Shown: in pieces, positions 45,315-56,210 of the stretch
Layout of the letters: the number at the start of each line of letters is the position of its first letter
Position numbering within the stretch: position 1 is the stretch's first letter
Assembly (NCBI GenBank): GCA_021778415.1
Contig: JAJYCL010000003.1
Span: forward strand, 1 to 64,000
Source: a bacterium
GTDB taxonomy: Bacteria; Vulcanimicrobiota; Vulcanimicrobiia; Vulcanimicrobiales; Vulcanimicrobiaceae
Reading direction: 5' to 3'
DNA length: 64,000 bases
Notes under the pieces: generated by a model
Told to the model about the DNA's origin: nothing
Databases searched by the model: none
The model's input: the letters and a program-made list of their open reading frames with translations, nothing else
Program-made: the position numbers and the translations under genes

Positions 45315-46780
45315 TGTGGAAAACACCCATCCTTGGCGCGTATCGGCGGTGCATGCACGACGGGAATCGTCGTGCCAAGACCAATGAGCAGCGGATAGTT
45401 CGATCCGCCATCGGTCATGGTCTTGACGACGACGCGATACTGCATTCTCGGCGCAAGTTCAAATGGCGTGATCAAATACTCCTTCGGAACTCGGACGCAG
45501 CCGAGTTGGACCAATGTCCCGTCGACAAGAAAACTTGAACGCACGATCCCACCAAGCGGTTTTTCATAAAGATAGATTTCCCGTGGTTGCGTCGATGGAT
45601 TATGCACGGCAAAAACGATGGTCCGCAACACGCCATAGTCACCGAGGTCTCGGCCCTTTTCGCCGGGCTTCGTCGGCGGAGGCGGATGATTTCGCATACC
45701 GTATTCAACGGTCGCATCGGCTCCGCCAACCGTGTACGAGCTGTGCGACGTATCGAACGGCTCGATAGAGAACACTCCGCGCCGTGCTTTTCCATCACCG
45801 GGCAAAACAGCAAGCTGCAAGCCATCGAGTGGATTCATCGCGAGAGGAAGCGCCATCGTCGTGAGTGCTATCACCGATGATGAAGTGAGGACGCGCACAT
45901 CGAGCGTTTCGGCAACGGCATCGCGCGCCCCGAGGGTATCGTCGAGCACCACATAGGGGATGCCAGGCGCAACCGTTACGATCACGCCTTCGTTGATCGG
46001 TTGTTGCGTGAGAAAATCGCGCGTGGTCGCGTGGCCGACCGACATCACGTCGCCTGATGGCCCGGCGGGCGCGGCGATAAGCGCAACGCGAACGGGACGA
46101 GAACTCGGGGACGTTAGCGCCACGACAAAGCGACGCGGGGTGCGACCGTTTTGATGATACGAATAGAGTCGAATCGGAGAACCGCTTCGCACCGTCACGT
46201 CACTCACGCGCCCGACCGCATGCAATTGTTCGGGATCGTCATCGTACGCCAGAAGCGGTGGCGTAAACGATGGCGCATCGACGTGACGGATACGCACAAG
46301 CGTCGTCCCTCGGACGGAAAAACGTTGCGCGTCGCCCCCGATACGTACCGGAAAGACCGGCGTTGCAGTCTTCCCTAGCGGAGGTGGCGCAACAGCCGGA
46401 TGCGCCGTTCCGATGTTCGCCTCGGCGCCGGGAGCCACGAGCACAACGCGCGCCAACAGATCGTGTACGCGCTGCATCAACCAGGTCACCGATACGGGAT
46501 CGCCGGTTACGCGTAGCGTGACGCGAGCGGGAATGGTTCCGGCGTTGAGCGCGATGCGCACCGGGAGCGCGAACGCGCGTTGTGCCGTGCGCAACTCCAA
46601 GGTATCGTTCCCCGTCTGCCCACGCGCGGTAAGAACGATGGTGTGAGCAACCTCATTGACGCGAACCGCAAATAACCCATGTGCAGACCGCGCGGAGACG
46701 GGAAACGAACTGGGCAGCAAACGAACGCTGCGTTGCTGCCCAGGATTGAGTGCGATGGCGAGTGCGATCGCGTGAATCAC
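45311..46780 (-). CDS. Exported protein of unknown function
   Basis: 489 residues, rich in beta-strand-like sequence, with a short hydrophobic N-terminus (MIHAIALAIALNPG) that could be a signal. Segments VTWLMQRVHDLLARVVLV and GDYGVLRTIVFAVHNPSTQPREIYLYEKPLGG suggest several beta-sandwich domains. Near the end there is HPPPPTKPGEKGRDLGDYG, possibly a linker, and two Cys residues. I do not recognise a family. It begins one base after clpC and is coupled to the WYL gene. Confidence 0.65.
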   Translation of the reverse strand: MIHAIALAIALNPGQQRSVRLLPSSFPVSARSAHGLFAVRVNEVAHTIVLTARGQTGNDTLELRTAQRAFALPVRIALNAGTIPARVTLRVTGDPVSVTWLMQRVHDLLARVVLVAPGAEANIGTAHPAVAPPPLGKTATPVFPVRIGGDAQRFSVRGTTLVRIRHVDAPSFTPPLLAYDDDPEQLHAVGRVSDVTVRSGSPIRLYSYHQNGRTPRRFVVALTSPSSRPVRVALIAAPAGPSGDVMSVGHATTRDFLTQQPINEGVIVTVAPGIPYVVLDDTLGARDAVAETLDVRVLTSSSVIALTTMALPLAMNPLDGLQLAVLPGDGKARRGVFSIEPFDTSHSSYTVGGADATVEYGMRNHPPPPTKPGEKGRDLGDYGVLRTIVFAVHNPSTQPREIYLYEKPLGGIVRSSFLVDGTLVQLGCVRVPKEYLITPFELAPRMQYRVVVKTMTDGGSNYPLLIGLGTTIPVVHAPPIRAKDGCFPQ

Positions 46781-46781
46781 G

Positions 46782-49277
46782 TTAGTTCGACGAGCTAACG
46801 GCCTCGGGAATCGCCGGCGGTTCGATCGACGGTATCTTTGTGAATTTCAGCTTTTCCGCATTATCGGAATCGACATCGCCCAGGATGTGATCTCCGGAGA
46901 CGAACGTCCCACGCAGCATCTCCTCGGCAATTTCGTCTTCAACCATGCGTTGAATTGCCCGACGAAGCGGCCGCGCACCGAACTGCGGATCCCAACCCTT
47001 GGTCGCGAGAACGGCCTTGGCCGCATCGGTTACTTTCAGGCTCATCTCTTGCGCCTTCACTTCGCGAACGACTTTTTCTAGTTCGAGCGTGACGATCTGT
47101 TCGATCTGCGGTTTCGTGAGCTGGTGGAAGACCACGACTTCATCGACGCGATTGAGAAACTCGGGCCGGAACGTCTGTTTGACTTCCTCCATGATCTTGT
47201 TTTTCATCCGATCATAGGCCTTGGTCTCGTCTTCGCCTTCCATTTTTTGCGTACGGAAGCCGATATCGCTCGTGGTGGTAATGCCCATCGCACCGGCATT
47301 CGAAGTCATAATGATGACGGTGTTTTTAAAATCGACTTTACGACCTTGCGAATCGGTGAGGTGCCCATCATCGAGCATCTGCAAGAGCAGATTGAAAACG
47401 TCCGGATGCGCCTTTTCGATTTCATCGAGCAGGACGACCGTATACGGTTTACGACGAACGGCTTCTGTGAGCTGTCCGCCTTCTTCGTAGCCGACATATC
47501 CCGGAGGTGCGCCGACGAGACGAGAGACTGCGTATTTCTCCATATACTCCGACATATCGATGCGCACCATCGAATCGTCGTCATCAAAGAGAAACTCGGC
47601 GACGCTGCGAGCAACTTCCGTCTTACCTACGCCTGTCGGCCCGAGGAAAATGAACGATCCGATCGGCCGATTCGGACTCTTGAGGCCGGCGCGCGAACGA
47701 CGAATCGCACGCGTGATAACTTCGACGGCCTCATCTTGCCCAACGACGCGCGTATGCAGCTGATCTTTCATGTTGAGGAGTTTTTCCGTTTCCGCTTGTG
47801 CCAAACGGCTCACCGGAATACGCGTCCAGGACGACACGATGTAGGCAATATCATCTTCGCCGACGACAAGCTCTCCTTGTGCGGCTTTCTTGGCCTTCCA
47901 CTCCGTTTCGAGCGTGGCTCGCTTGAGACGGAGTTGTTCTTCTTCTTCGCGCAGCGCCGTCGCTTCTTCGAAATCCGCGCCTTTGACGAGCGCTTCACGA
48001 CGATCGTTCATCCGCCGAAGACGCTCATCGATTTCACGCAATTCCGGTGGCGGGAGCGTCGCCTGCAAACGAACGCGGGAACTCGCTTCGTCGATAAGAT
48101 CGACGGCCTTATCCGGCAAGAAGCGATCGGTAATATAACGATCGCCGAAGCGAACGGCAGCGGCCAGGGCTTGATCGGTGATGCGAACTTTATGATGCAG
48201 TTCGTACCGCGCACGCAGACCTTTTAAGATTTCCACGGCCTCTTCAAGCGACGGCTCGCCCACCATGACAGGTTGGAAACGCCGTTCGAGCGCGGAATCT
48301 TTTTCGATATGCTTACGGAACTCGTTGAGCGTCGTCGCCCCGATGCATTGCAATTCACCGCGAGCCAAGGCCGGCTTGATGATATTTGACGCGTCGATTG
48401 CGCCTTCGGCAGCACCCGCACCGACAAGCGTATGGAGCTCATCGATGAAGAGAATGATCTCACCGGCTGCGTTGCGGATTTCATCCATTACGCGCTTCAT
48501 CCGCTCCTCGAATTCGCCACGATATTTCGTTCCGGCAACCAAGCCGGCAAGATCTAACGTGATGACGCGCTTATCGCGAAGCGGTTCGGGAATATCTCCC
48601 GAGATAACGCGCTGCGCAAGACCTTCGGCAATTGCCGTCTTTCCGACACCGGGTTCACCGATCAGCGCCGGATTGTTTTTGGTACGTCGAGCGAGAATCT
48701 GAATCACGCGCTCAATTTCGCTGCTGCGACCGATGACCGGGTCCAACTTATTCTCGCGAGCAAGCTGGGTGAGATCACGACCGTAGGAATCGAGCGTCGG
48801 CGTTTTCGATTTGCCTTTGGGTGCAGGTGGTTGACCTTCGGCTCCAAGCAACGATGTCGTTTGCACGCGCACTTTCGCCGGATCGACACCGAGATTGGTG
48901 AGTACGCGGGCCGCAACACCTTCGCCCTCGCGAATCAAGCCGAGCAACAGGTGTTCGGTGCCGATATAATTGTGATTGAGTTGCCGGGCCTCTTCGAAGG
49001 CCAATTCGATAACGCGTTTCGCGCGCGGCGTAAAGACCATTTCTTGCTGCACGGTTTGACCACCGCGTCCAACAATGGCCTCAACTTCTTGACGCACCTT
49101 TGCCAGATTCACGCCAAGCGATTCGAGCACTTTTGCCGCGAGAGATTCGCCTTCGGAAATAATTCCGAGCAAGATATGCTCCGTGCCGATGTAGTTGTTC
49201 CCAAGGCGCTGCGCTTCTTCTTGCGCTAGCACGATGGATCGGCGCGCGCGCTCGGTGAACGGTTCCCACATTGACAT
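46782..49277 (-). CDS. clpC: ATP-dependent Clp protease ATP-binding subunit ClpC
   Basis: 831 residues. Two Clp-N repeats ([50 protein letters not shown]) are followed by AAA-1 with Walker A GEPGVGKT and Walker [14 protein letters not shown]/middle domain with coiled coil lies around residues 410-470, then AAA-2 with GPTGVGKT and [11 protein letters not shown]. It unfolds substrates for ClpP. ClpP and McsA/B are not nearby. M3 is an alternative start. Confidence 0.96.
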   Translation of the reverse strand: MSMWEPFTERARRSIVLAQEEAQRLGNNYIGTEHILLGIISEGESLAAKVLESLGVNLAKVRQEVEAIVGRGGQTVQQEMVFTPRAKRVIELAFEEARQLNHNYIGTEHLLLGLIREGEGVAARVLTNLGVDPAKVRVQTTSLLGAEGQPPAPKGKSKTPTLDSYGRDLTQLARENKLDPVIGRSSEIERVIQILARRTKNNPALIGEPGVGKTAIAEGLAQRVISGDIPEPLRDKRVITLDLAGLVAGTKYRGEFEERMKRVMDEIRNAAGEIILFIDELHTLVGAGAAEGAIDASNIIKPALARGELQCIGATTLNEFRKHIEKDSALERRFQPVMVGEPSLEEAVEILKGLRARYELHHKVRITDQALAAAVRFGDRYITDRFLPDKAVDLIDEASSRVRLQATLPPPELREIDERLRRMNDRREALVKGADFEEATALREEEEQLRLKRATLETEWKAKKAAQGELVVGEDDIAYIVSSWTRIPVSRLAQAETEKLLNMKDQLHTRVVGQDEAVEVITRAIRRSRAGLKSPNRPIGSFIFLGPTGVGKTEVARSVAEFLFDDDDSMVRIDMSEYMEKYAVSRLVGAPPGYVGYEEGGQLTEAVRRKPYTVVLLDEIEKAHPDVFNLLLQMLDDGHLTDSQGRKVDFKNTVIIMTSNAGAMGITTTSDIGFRTQKMEGEDETKAYDRMKNKIMEEVKQTFRPEFLNRVDEVVVFHQLTKPQIEQIVTLELEKVVREVKAQEMSLKVTDAAKAVLATKGWDPQFGARPLRRAIQRMVEDEIAEEMLRGTFVSGDHILGDVDSDNAEKLKFTKIPSIEPPAIPEAVSSSN

Positions 49278-49359
49278 TTTCGACTCCCTACCTCCGCTAC
49301 CGCGGACGACCTGTTACCAAGTTACTATCCCTATGACACGTATTTGGTTGCGTTTGCCC

Positions 49360-49815
49360 CTAAAACGTAAAACGCAGTCCTAAAAATCCAACCGTCGATC
49401 CCGAATCGTGCAACGCCTGATATGCCCGCACCTCAATCGAGGTAAACGGGGCAATGGACTTTCCGGCAAAAACCGTAACGACCGTCCCGATCTGGTGATC
49501 CCGAGCGATATTCCCGATGCCGAGGCCCCCGCCAAAATAGGCGCCGCCGAAGCCGCCGCCCGTGAGGCCGCGGATTTCTGCCGTAACGGCATAGCCGCCG
49601 ACCCGTGAGGCCAGGCCGAGGACGCTGCCCTGCACTTCGATAGGCAGGCTGGGCAGCGGAGCCCGAGAGGTGAGAATGATGGCACCCCCCAGCGAACCTG
49701 GGGAGCCCGAGGCGGTGATGCCGCCTGCGACAGAGGCCGCTTTGGCGACCCCTCCGAGCTGGATCGTTGCCAGCAGAGTGATCAAAAGGGTGGCGTATAG
49801 ACGGCGGTGCGACAT
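49360..49815 (-). CDS. Small secreted beta-rich protein, possible outer membrane barrel
   Basis: 151 residues with signal peptide (YATLLITLLATIQLGGVAKA). The mature part is Gly-rich with alternating hydrophobic strands (IEVQGSVLGLASRVGGYAVTAEIRG) and ends in Phe (FLGLRFTF), the usual C-terminal signal for beta-barrel assembly. No family recognised. It is 83 bp upstream of clpC and read in the same direction, and probably has its own promoter region at 49816-49861. Confidence 0.65.
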   Translation of the reverse strand: MSHRRLYATLLITLLATIQLGGVAKAASVAGGITASGSPGSLGGAIILTSRAPLPSLPIEVQGSVLGLASRVGGYAVTAEIRGLTGGGFGGAYFGGGLGIGNIARDHQIGTVVTVFAGKSIAPFTSIEVRAYQALHDSGSTVGFLGLRFTF

Positions 49816-49861
49816 TGCGTGGGGGTGTTGGCGGTGCCCTCATGCAAATCTTCCCTTTACT

Positions 49862-50173
49862 ATGCCAACCGTCGAACAGATTCGCGAAGCGCTCGTCGAA
49901 GTCAAAGATCCAGAACTCAATATCGGTATCCTCGAACTCGGCCTTGTCTATGATGTGGCAGTCGATGGAGAAAATGGCGAGCATGCCACCGTCACGATGA
50001 CGCTTACCTCACCGATGTGCCCCGTCGGACCGATGTTCAAAAAATCCGTCGAAGATCACGTCAAAGCCGTCGACGGCGTCAAAACCGCCAACGTCGAGAT
50101 AACCTTCACGCCGCCGTGGGATCCGAAAATCCACGCTAGCGACGATGTAAAGGTTATGCTCGGGATTTGGTAG
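49862..50173 (+). CDS. MIP18-family (DUF59) iron-sulfur assembly protein
   Basis: 103 residues. EQIREALVEVKDPELNIGILELGLVYDV is the family signature, and TSPMCPVGPMF carries the conserved Cys. Such proteins (SufT/PaaD-like) aid FeS cluster maturation. The start ATG 49862 has no clear ribosome site. The gene stands alone, divergent from the 49360 gene and overlapping the hydrolase gene tail-to-tail by 20 bp. Confidence 0.92.
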   Translation: MPTVEQIREALVEVKDPELNIGILELGLVYDVAVDGENGEHATVTMTLTSPMCPVGPMFKKSVEDHVKAVDGVKTANVEITFTPPWDPKIHASDDVKVMLGIW

Positions 50174-51023
50174 CGATCGCCTCAACGTAATCGAAAATGA
50201 TCGGCCATGTGGCGGCATTTTGGGGGCGGAAGAGACCGAGATGTTCGATGGATGGCAAAGCAAAATCACTTGGGACAATGATTTTCTGCGTCACGTCGGC
50301 ATGTGGAAAATCGGCAACCATGCGGTGCATTGCGGCTTCCGATGCCCATTCGTCGTCGCTGACATGAATCACTAAGGTCGGTGCGACAATGCGTGCGGCA
50401 CGCTCGCCGGCCCCGAGTTTTGGATCGTCGAAAAAATACCCCGGCATCGCAATCCAGCGTGCCCATTGGGCCCACATCGTCGTTGCAATCGACCACGTGA
50501 AGCCGACGCTTTTTCCCGGGACATATCCTAACACGCGTCCGATGGTCGGCACGGCCGTGCCCAACCATAAGCGCAAAAACGGATTACGCCGAACCCGTTC
50601 ATTCCACCAATAGCCGGCATGCGCGGCAACCATCACGATCCCATCGACGGTATCGTTTCCCGGCATCAATTCGACGGCATGTCCGCCAAACGAGTGGCCG
50701 ATGAGAATCACCGGATTTTGCGGATAGAGCGTGCGCATGTGCGAGATCGCTTCGGGAAGATCGTGTTCGGGGATATCTTGCATGCGCGCTCGTGATGCGC
50801 GCAGCCGAGCAAGATCATCTCCAACGCCCCGGTAATCATGCGTGAGAACGGCAAATCCCCGACCTGCGAGTTCGCGGGCAAAGGCGCCGTAAAAGCGCGC
50901 CGGAACTCCATAGGCGTTACTGATGACGATGCTAGCGCGCGGCTCGTCGTGAGCGAAGAGCGTCGCGCTCCGCTCGGTTCCATCGACCGACGCAAGCGTC
51001 AGCCCGACTTCAAGATAATCCAA
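50154..51023 (-). CDS. Alpha/beta hydrolase
   Basis: About 289 residues. The nucleophile elbow is GHSFGGHA, with THDYRGVG upstream; the acid (SDDEW) and His (EHLGLF) follow. Likely an esterase or lipase; substrate unknown. The first plausible start is TTG 51023, overlapping the thioesterase stop by 14 bp. Earlier in-frame ATGs lie inside the thioesterase gene, so the N-terminus is uncertain. Confidence 0.85.
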   Translation of the reverse strand: MDYLEVGLTLASVDGTERSATLFAHDEPRASIVISNAYGVPARFYGAFARELAGRGFAVLTHDYRGVGDDLARLRASRARMQDIPEHDLPEAISHMRTLYPQNPVILIGHSFGGHAVELMPGNDTVDGIVMVAAHAGYWWNERVRRNPFLRLWLGTAVPTIGRVLGYVPGKSVGFTWSIATTMWAQWARWIAMPGYFFDDPKLGAGERAARIVAPTLVIHVSDDEWASEAAMHRMVADFPHADVTQKIIVPSDFALPSIEHLGLFRPQNAATWPIIFDYVEAIATKSRA

Positions 51024-51522
51024 GGCTCGCAGCGATGGCGGACGAATCGATGATCGCAAACGTGGCTGTGGCGTGTGCCACGAGTTTGCCTCGCGCATCG
51101 GTGACTTTTCCCTCGGTGGTCGCAAAGGTCGATCCAAGATGCACGACGCTTCCCGTCGCCGTTATTTCACCGTCGTCGACAAACGCCGGGCGCGTAAAAT
51201 AGGTGGTGAGGCTTGTCGTCGTCGGCATTTTCCCGGCAGGGAGCTTTGTGAAGATGGCACAGGTCATTGCCGAATCGAGCAGGGTCATCGGAACGCCGCC
51301 GTGCAACGTGCCCATGGGATTCGCCATCCACGCACGGCCATGCGAAGTAAAGGAGACCACTCCGTCGGTGATCGTGATGTTGCCAAAATCGAGCGTCGCG
51401 CCGATATTCGGTCCGGGAATATGCCCGTCGCGCATCGCCAATAACCAGGTCATGCCCGGTTGCGTCAGCACGGTGCGCGCAATCGCATTCGGGTCGGCAA
51501 ATGTATAGGTCCGTTCGTGCAC
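51010..51522 (-). CDS. Hotdog-fold thioesterase (PaaI-like)
   Basis: About 170 residues. NPMGTLHGGVPMTLLDSAM is the PaaI-type active-site helix, and TTSLTTYFTRPAFVDDGEITATG the second conserved strand. It hydrolyses acyl-CoA thioesters. GTG 51522 is at the start of the conserved part; ATG further upstream would run into the divergent transporter gene. Coupled with the following hydrolase. Confidence 0.85.
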   Translation of the reverse strand: MHERTYTFADPNAIARTVLTQPGMTWLLAMRDGHIPGPNIGATLDFGNITITDGVVSFTSHGRAWMANPMGTLHGGVPMTLLDSAMTCAIFTKLPAGKMPTTTSLTTYFTRPAFVDDGEITATGSVVHLGSTFATTEGKVTDARGKLVAHATATFAIIDSSAIAASLGLS

Positions 51523-51586
51523 GCCTGCCCGTTCCGGGCACTGCGCGAAACCCCTTTTGCTCCATACGAGGTCTCTAGGCGCGATT

Positions 51587-53116
51587 ATGCATGATTCTCC
51601 GCTCGTCGAGTATGGAACACGACGTACACTCATTGTTATCGGAGTGATGGCGGCAACAGTGCTGCAAGTCCTTGATGCAACGATCGTCAACGTCGCACTT
51701 CCCACGATTCAAGGCAACTTCGGCGCGAATTTCGACGAAGGCGCGTGGATTGTGACGTCCTATATTATTGCCGCCGTCATTGTCATTCCGTTGACACCGT
51801 GGCTCCAGCAACTCTTTGGGCGGCGACAATATTATGTCGCGGCGATCATCGGCTTCACGCTCACCAGCGCGCTCTGCGGTCTCAGCACGTCGCTCTCGGA
51901 ATTGATCTTCTTTCGCGTCTTGCAAGGTCTTTGCGGCGGCGGCCTGATTTCAACCGGGCAAGCGATCATGCGCGATACGTTTCCAACCCGGCAACTCGGA
52001 TTGAGCCAAGCCTTGACTTCGATCGGCGCGATCGTCGGGCCCTCGATTGGACCGACGCTCGGCGGCATTCTTACCGATTCGTTTTCGTGGAATTGGATTT
52101 TCTATATCAACGTCATTCCCGGAATTGCGTCGGGGTTACTCTGCGCGTTTTTACTTCGCAATCCGGCACGTCAAGGTCGCGTCTCGATCGATGGGGTAGG
52201 CTTGGCATTGATGGCGCTCGGCCTCGGCTCCTTACAATACGTGCTCGATGAAGGAGAACGATACGGCTGGTTTAGCGATTCGCACATTCTGGGAATCGCA
52301 ATAACCAGTTTCGTCTCGCTGGCAATTTTTGCATATTGGGAATTACGCGTTGTAAAAAATCCCATTGTCGATTTACGCATCCTCTTCACCAATCGAACGG
52401 TTGCGGCCGGATGTTTACTGGCCATGGCTCTGGCCTTCAGCCTTTTTGGCGGCGTCATTTTGGCGCCGCAATTTCAGCAAGGGATACTCGGATTTACCGC
52501 AACGCTTTCGGGACTCTCAATCCTCATGCGTGCAGGCGCAATCATGGTGATGACACCGATCACACTCATTCTTCTCACGCGCATCCGTATCCATCCGCAG
52601 ATTCTCCTTGCCGTCGGCTTTCTGATTGTTGCCATTGCAAATATTTGGACGTATAGCACGGTGACCACGCAATCCGATTTCGGCACCTTCGTTCTTCCGC
52701 TGATGTTCGGCGGACTGGGTTTCGGGATGATTTTCGTCCCGCTCTCCGTGGCGATTTTGGGCAGCGTGCACGGGGCCGACACACAGAAAGCGACATCGCT
52801 GCAAAGCCTTGCACAACAACTCGGCGGTTCGATTGCCACGGCAACGTTAGTGACGCTGCTCGATCGACGGGGTGCCTTTCATCTCGATGTCATTGCCTCG
52901 ACCATGAACCTTCATAGCGTGGCGATGCAGCGCGCGCTAGCGGCGCACTTCCCGCTTTCGGCCCTCGCCGGAATCGCCTCGCAACAAGCCGCTACAATGG
53001 CCTTTGCCGATGCTTTTTATGTCCTCGGAATAACCACCATCATTTTGCTTCCGCTCGTCTTGCTGCTCAAATCGCCGAAACGCGGCGACGCTCCGGTTGC
53101 GCTCCCGGCGGATTAA
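51587..53116 (+). CDS. DHA2-family MFS transporter
   Basis: 509 residues and about 14 membrane helices. MAATVLQVLDATIVNVALPTIQ and SYIIAAVIVIPLTPWLQQLFGRR are EmrB/QacA signatures. The protein is a paralogue of the transporter at 29665-31203, sharing the N-terminal YGTRRTLIVIGVMAAT/YGLRRVLVVIAVISAT block. Unlike that gene it has no adaptor, TolC or TetR next to it. ATG 51587 is used; an earlier in-frame ATG at 51557 overlaps the divergent thioesterase promoter zone. It ends 4 bp into the convergent OstA-like gene. Confidence 0.92.
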   Translation: MHDSPLVEYGTRRTLIVIGVMAATVLQVLDATIVNVALPTIQGNFGANFDEGAWIVTSYIIAAVIVIPLTPWLQQLFGRRQYYVAAIIGFTLTSALCGLSTSLSELIFFRVLQGLCGGGLISTGQAIMRDTFPTRQLGLSQALTSIGAIVGPSIGPTLGGILTDSFSWNWIFYINVIPGIASGLLCAFLLRNPARQGRVSIDGVGLALMALGLGSLQYVLDEGERYGWFSDSHILGIAITSFVSLAIFAYWELRVVKNPIVDLRILFTNRTVAAGCLLAMALAFSLFGGVILAPQFQQGILGFTATLSGLSILMRAGAIMVMTPITLILLTRIRIHPQILLAVGFLIVAIANIWTYSTVTTQSDFGTFVLPLMFGGLGFGMIFVPLSVAILGSVHGADTQKATSLQSLAQQLGGSIATATLVTLLDRRGAFHLDVIASTMNLHSVAMQRALAAHFPLSALAGIASQQAATMAFADAFYVLGITTIILLPLVLLLKSPKRGDAPVALPAD

Positions 53117-54546
53117 CGAATAACGAAAAATCCGAGTGTCGGGCGCGGATTGATGCCGATTCCACCTGCGCCGTAGCTACCGTCAACTTCAAACGAGATT
53201 CCGCGTTTTCGATGGACCCGCAGTGCGAATGACTGTGTAAAGACGCCTCGGCCGATACCGAAAAACTGCGGATAATCGTGAGCATAACTCAGCGCAGTAA
53301 AAAGCGACCATGGAGCATGCGGCCGATAACCGACGGATGCCGAAAGCGTGCGTTGCGTACTACGCGGATAGGGGCCGATGACATCATTGTATTGCGCAAG
53401 CGTCAGTCCGGCACTCAATTGCAAAACGCGCCCGAAGCTGCGAGTCGCAAAGGTTCCAAGCGAGGCATTGCCGCTTCGCCGACCGTAGGTGTACATCGTG
53501 CCTCCGAGACTTCCCTGAAAGGACACTGCGGCAGACGCGATATGGATCGACTGCGTCGATAGCGTCACGCTCGCACCGGAGCGCGCATCTTGGGTAATGG
53601 CATAGTCGAACGGATGAACATCGTGCCCTACATCGGTCGATACCGTGAGAAACAGTGCCGAACCGACGGCGAGCCGCGGCGTCGAATAGACCAGATCGTC
53701 GCTGCGCGATGCAAGATTTTGGACCACGATACCTTGCAAGGAACCGCGCCGACCGAATGAGGTCAACGCATAACGCGCAAAGCGCAAACCCGGTGCTCGC
53801 GCGGCTGCAAAGGTCTGTGTTAAACCCGGTCTGATATTTCCTAGCGCGGCGAGATCGTAGCGCGTATAGTGCTGCGTCGGGGTTGCGGCTAACGCGATAT
53901 AGCCGCGGTTGGAATTGGCGAGATGCGCTTCTACCGATGCTCCAAAACCGCCAAGATAGCGATCATACTGGCCATCGCCATAGACGAACCAGCGCGTCGA
54001 TTGGGCAAGGCGCACGGGAAGTTCGAGGGCCGCTCCCTGCGTCACCGGTGGACCGAAGTTTCGTGCATGAACGGCGAGAAGCGGAAACGTATAGGTTGAT
54101 GCCGGCTGCGAGCCATTGGCCCCGTAAAGCGTTGCCGATGTAAAGCGCAGATCGACTCCCGGGCGAATGACCATCTGCTGTGCCGTGACCAATGGCGAGG
54201 TCGCGACAACGTTCTCCACCGAAGTTGTGGCGAGCAGTTGGCCATGTTCGTTTGCAAGATCGAGCCGATAACTCTGCCCGGTGTGCGTTGTCCCCGCAAT
54301 TTTTTCAGTGATTCCACCATACAGAATCAGCGTATGCGCAACGAGATCGAGCATCGCATGCGGAGCGCTCAGGGTAACCTGCCCAAACGTGACGACCACG
54401 CCGCCGTCAGCTAAGACGACGTTTCGATCATTGTACAACGCGATCGTTTGGGCAGTAACGGCGATGTCGGTCGGTGCAGCGGACGCTCGGAATGCGCAGG
54501 CAACGACGAAAACCGCGACGCACAGAGCACGGGTGGAGCGGAGCAT
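53113..54546 (-). CDS. OstA/LptD-like outer membrane protein
   Basis: 477 residues: signal peptide (RALCVAVFVVACAFRASA), then an OstA/LptA-like region (ALYNDRNVVLADGGVVVTFGQVTLSAPHAMLD, about residues 30-100) and a long barrel-like portion ending TLGFFVIR. It resembles LptD-type proteins but is shorter (LptD is usually over 700 residues), so it is a minimal or divergent relative. It may handle lipopolysaccharide or another glycolipid. ATG 54546. Confidence 0.6.
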   Translation of the reverse strand: MLRSTRALCVAVFVVACAFRASAAPTDIAVTAQTIALYNDRNVVLADGGVVVTFGQVTLSAPHAMLDLVAHTLILYGGITEKIAGTTHTGQSYRLDLANEHGQLLATTSVENVVATSPLVTAQQMVIRPGVDLRFTSATLYGANGSQPASTYTFPLLAVHARNFGPPVTQGAALELPVRLAQSTRWFVYGDGQYDRYLGGFGASVEAHLANSNRGYIALAATPTQHYTRYDLAALGNIRPGLTQTFAAARAPGLRFARYALTSFGRRGSLQGIVVQNLASRSDDLVYSTPRLAVGSALFLTVSTDVGHDVHPFDYAITQDARSGASVTLSTQSIHIASAAVSFQGSLGGTMYTYGRRSGNASLGTFATRSFGRVLQLSAGLTLAQYNDVIGPYPRSTQRTLSASVGYRPHAPWSLFTALSYAHDYPQFFGIGRGVFTQSFALRVHRKRGISFEVDGSYGAGGIGINPRPTLGFFVIR

Positions 54547-54635
54547 GACGCAGGTGTGCGCGTTTGACTTTCCCGGGCCCTTCCACCGGGCGACAGGTCG
54601 GCCTCCCACCGACGGCGCACTTTGTCCCACTGACG

Positions 54636-56189
54636 ATGAAAACGCACCACGACAAATACGAAGAACTCGCCGCCAAATCAGCCCTCGCCCTTGCACCAGC
54701 CGGGGCGGCTGCAATCGCCAAACAACACGAACGCGGCAAACTTTCGGCGCGCGAGCGCATCACTGCGCTCGTCGATGAGGGATCGTTTACCGAACTCGAT
54801 CGCTTCGTCGTCCATCGGACCGATGCGGCGGCAATGGCCGATAAAGATTTTCTCGGTGATGGCGTAATTACCGGCCGCGCGACCATCGACGGCCGTCAGG
54901 TCTTTCTCTTCTCGCAAGATTTTACAGTTCTCGGCGGATCACTCGGTGAGGCCTACGCGGAAAAAATCTGCAAGGTGATGGATCTCGCCATACGCACCGG
55001 TTCGCCGATGATCGGCATTAACGATTCCGGCGGAGCGCGCATTCAAGAAGGCGTCGTCTCCCTCGGCGGCTATGCAGAAATTTTCTGGCGCAACGTGCAA
55101 GCGAGCGGCGTCATCCCGCAAATTAGTCTCATCGCCGGGCCCTGTGCCGGCGGCGCCGTGTACTCTCCGGCGATCACCGATTTCATTATCATGACCGAAG
55201 GCATCTCGCAGATGTTTATCACCGGTCCTGAAATCATCAAGACCGTGACCGGCGAGGATGTCACCTTCGAAGAACTTGGCGGAGCGCATACGCATGCCGC
55301 AAAGAGCGGAGTTGCGCACCTCGTCGCAACGGATGAAGACGACGCCGTCGCACTTACCAAAACATTGCTATCATATATCCCGCAAAACAATCTCGATGAT
55401 CCGCCGGAATTCGCCTGCGATGATGATCCGCATCGTGAAATTCCCGAACTCGACGACGTGATTCCCGATTCGGCGAACAAACCGTATGATATGCACGATG
55501 TCATCGGACCGATTCTCGACAACGACGATTTCTTCGAAATTCACGGCGAATATGCGCGTAACATCATCTGCGGCTTCGGGCGAATTGCCGGACGTAGCGT
55601 CGGGGTCGTCGCTAACCAGCCGAACGTATTAGCCGGCGTACTCGATATTGCTTCGTCGATTAAGGCGGCGCGTTTCGTGCGTTTTTGCGACGCGTTCAAC
55701 ATACCACTGCTCACATTTGTCGATGTTCCCGGGTTTCTACCCGGTACGGATCAAGAATTCGGCGGCATCATTCTGCACGGAGCGAAGCTCCTCTATGCCT
55801 ACGCGGAAGCCACGGTGCCGAAAATCACCGTGATCACACGCAAAGCATACGGCGGAGCGTACGATGTTATGGCATCAAAACATATCCGCGCCGATATCAA
55901 CCTCGCCTGGCCAACTGCAGAGATCGCCGTCATGGGGGCTGAGGGCGCGGTGAAAGTCATCAATCGTCGAGAACTTGCCGCCGGAAGCGACAAAGACGCA
56001 ACGATGAAAGCGTTAATCGATGATTACAACGATCGTTTTGCCAATCCGTACATTGCCGCACAACGCGGCTACGTCGACGATGTCATCGAAGCGCGTCGCA
56101 CACGCGGCGCAATCGCCGACGCCTTAGTCATGTTAGCCGATAAACGTGTTGATCGGCCCAAACGCAAACACGGGAACATACCTCTCTAA
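54636..56189 (+). CDS. Acyl-CoA carboxylase carboxyltransferase (beta) subunit
   Basis: 517 residues with two crotonase-fold halves: [23 protein letters not shown] (oxyanion hole) and [36 protein letters not shown]. It is most like propionyl-CoA carboxylase beta (PccB/MmdA-type); together with the alpha subunit at 57829 it makes methylmalonyl-CoA from propionyl-CoA. It may also serve as an acetyl-CoA carboxylase, as in Actinobacteria. Its epsilon-like partner lies at 57686. Confidence 0.94.
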   Translation: MKTHHDKYEELAAKSALALAPAGAAAIAKQHERGKLSARERITALVDEGSFTELDRFVVHRTDAAAMADKDFLGDGVITGRATIDGRQVFLFSQDFTVLGGSLGEAYAEKICKVMDLAIRTGSPMIGINDSGGARIQEGVVSLGGYAEIFWRNVQASGVIPQISLIAGPCAGGAVYSPAITDFIIMTEGISQMFITGPEIIKTVTGEDVTFEELGGAHTHAAKSGVAHLVATDEDDAVALTKTLLSYIPQNNLDDPPEFACDDDPHREIPELDDVIPDSANKPYDMHDVIGPILDNDDFFEIHGEYARNIICGFGRIAGRSVGVVANQPNVLAGVLDIASSIKAARFVRFCDAFNIPLLTFVDVPGFLPGTDQEFGGIILHGAKLLYAYAEATVPKITVITRKAYGGAYDVMASKHIRADINLAWPTAEIAVMGAEGAVKVINRRELAAGSDKDATMKALIDDYNDRFANPYIAAQRGYVDDVIEARRTRGAIADALVMLADKRVDRPKRKHGNIPL

Positions 56190-56210
56190 TTTCAAAAAAG
56201 GAGCACGAAC

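Noticed and set aside
47124-48227. Plus-strand frame of 367 codons opposite clpC
   Set aside because: Antisense shadow of a highly conserved gene; no recognisable motif.
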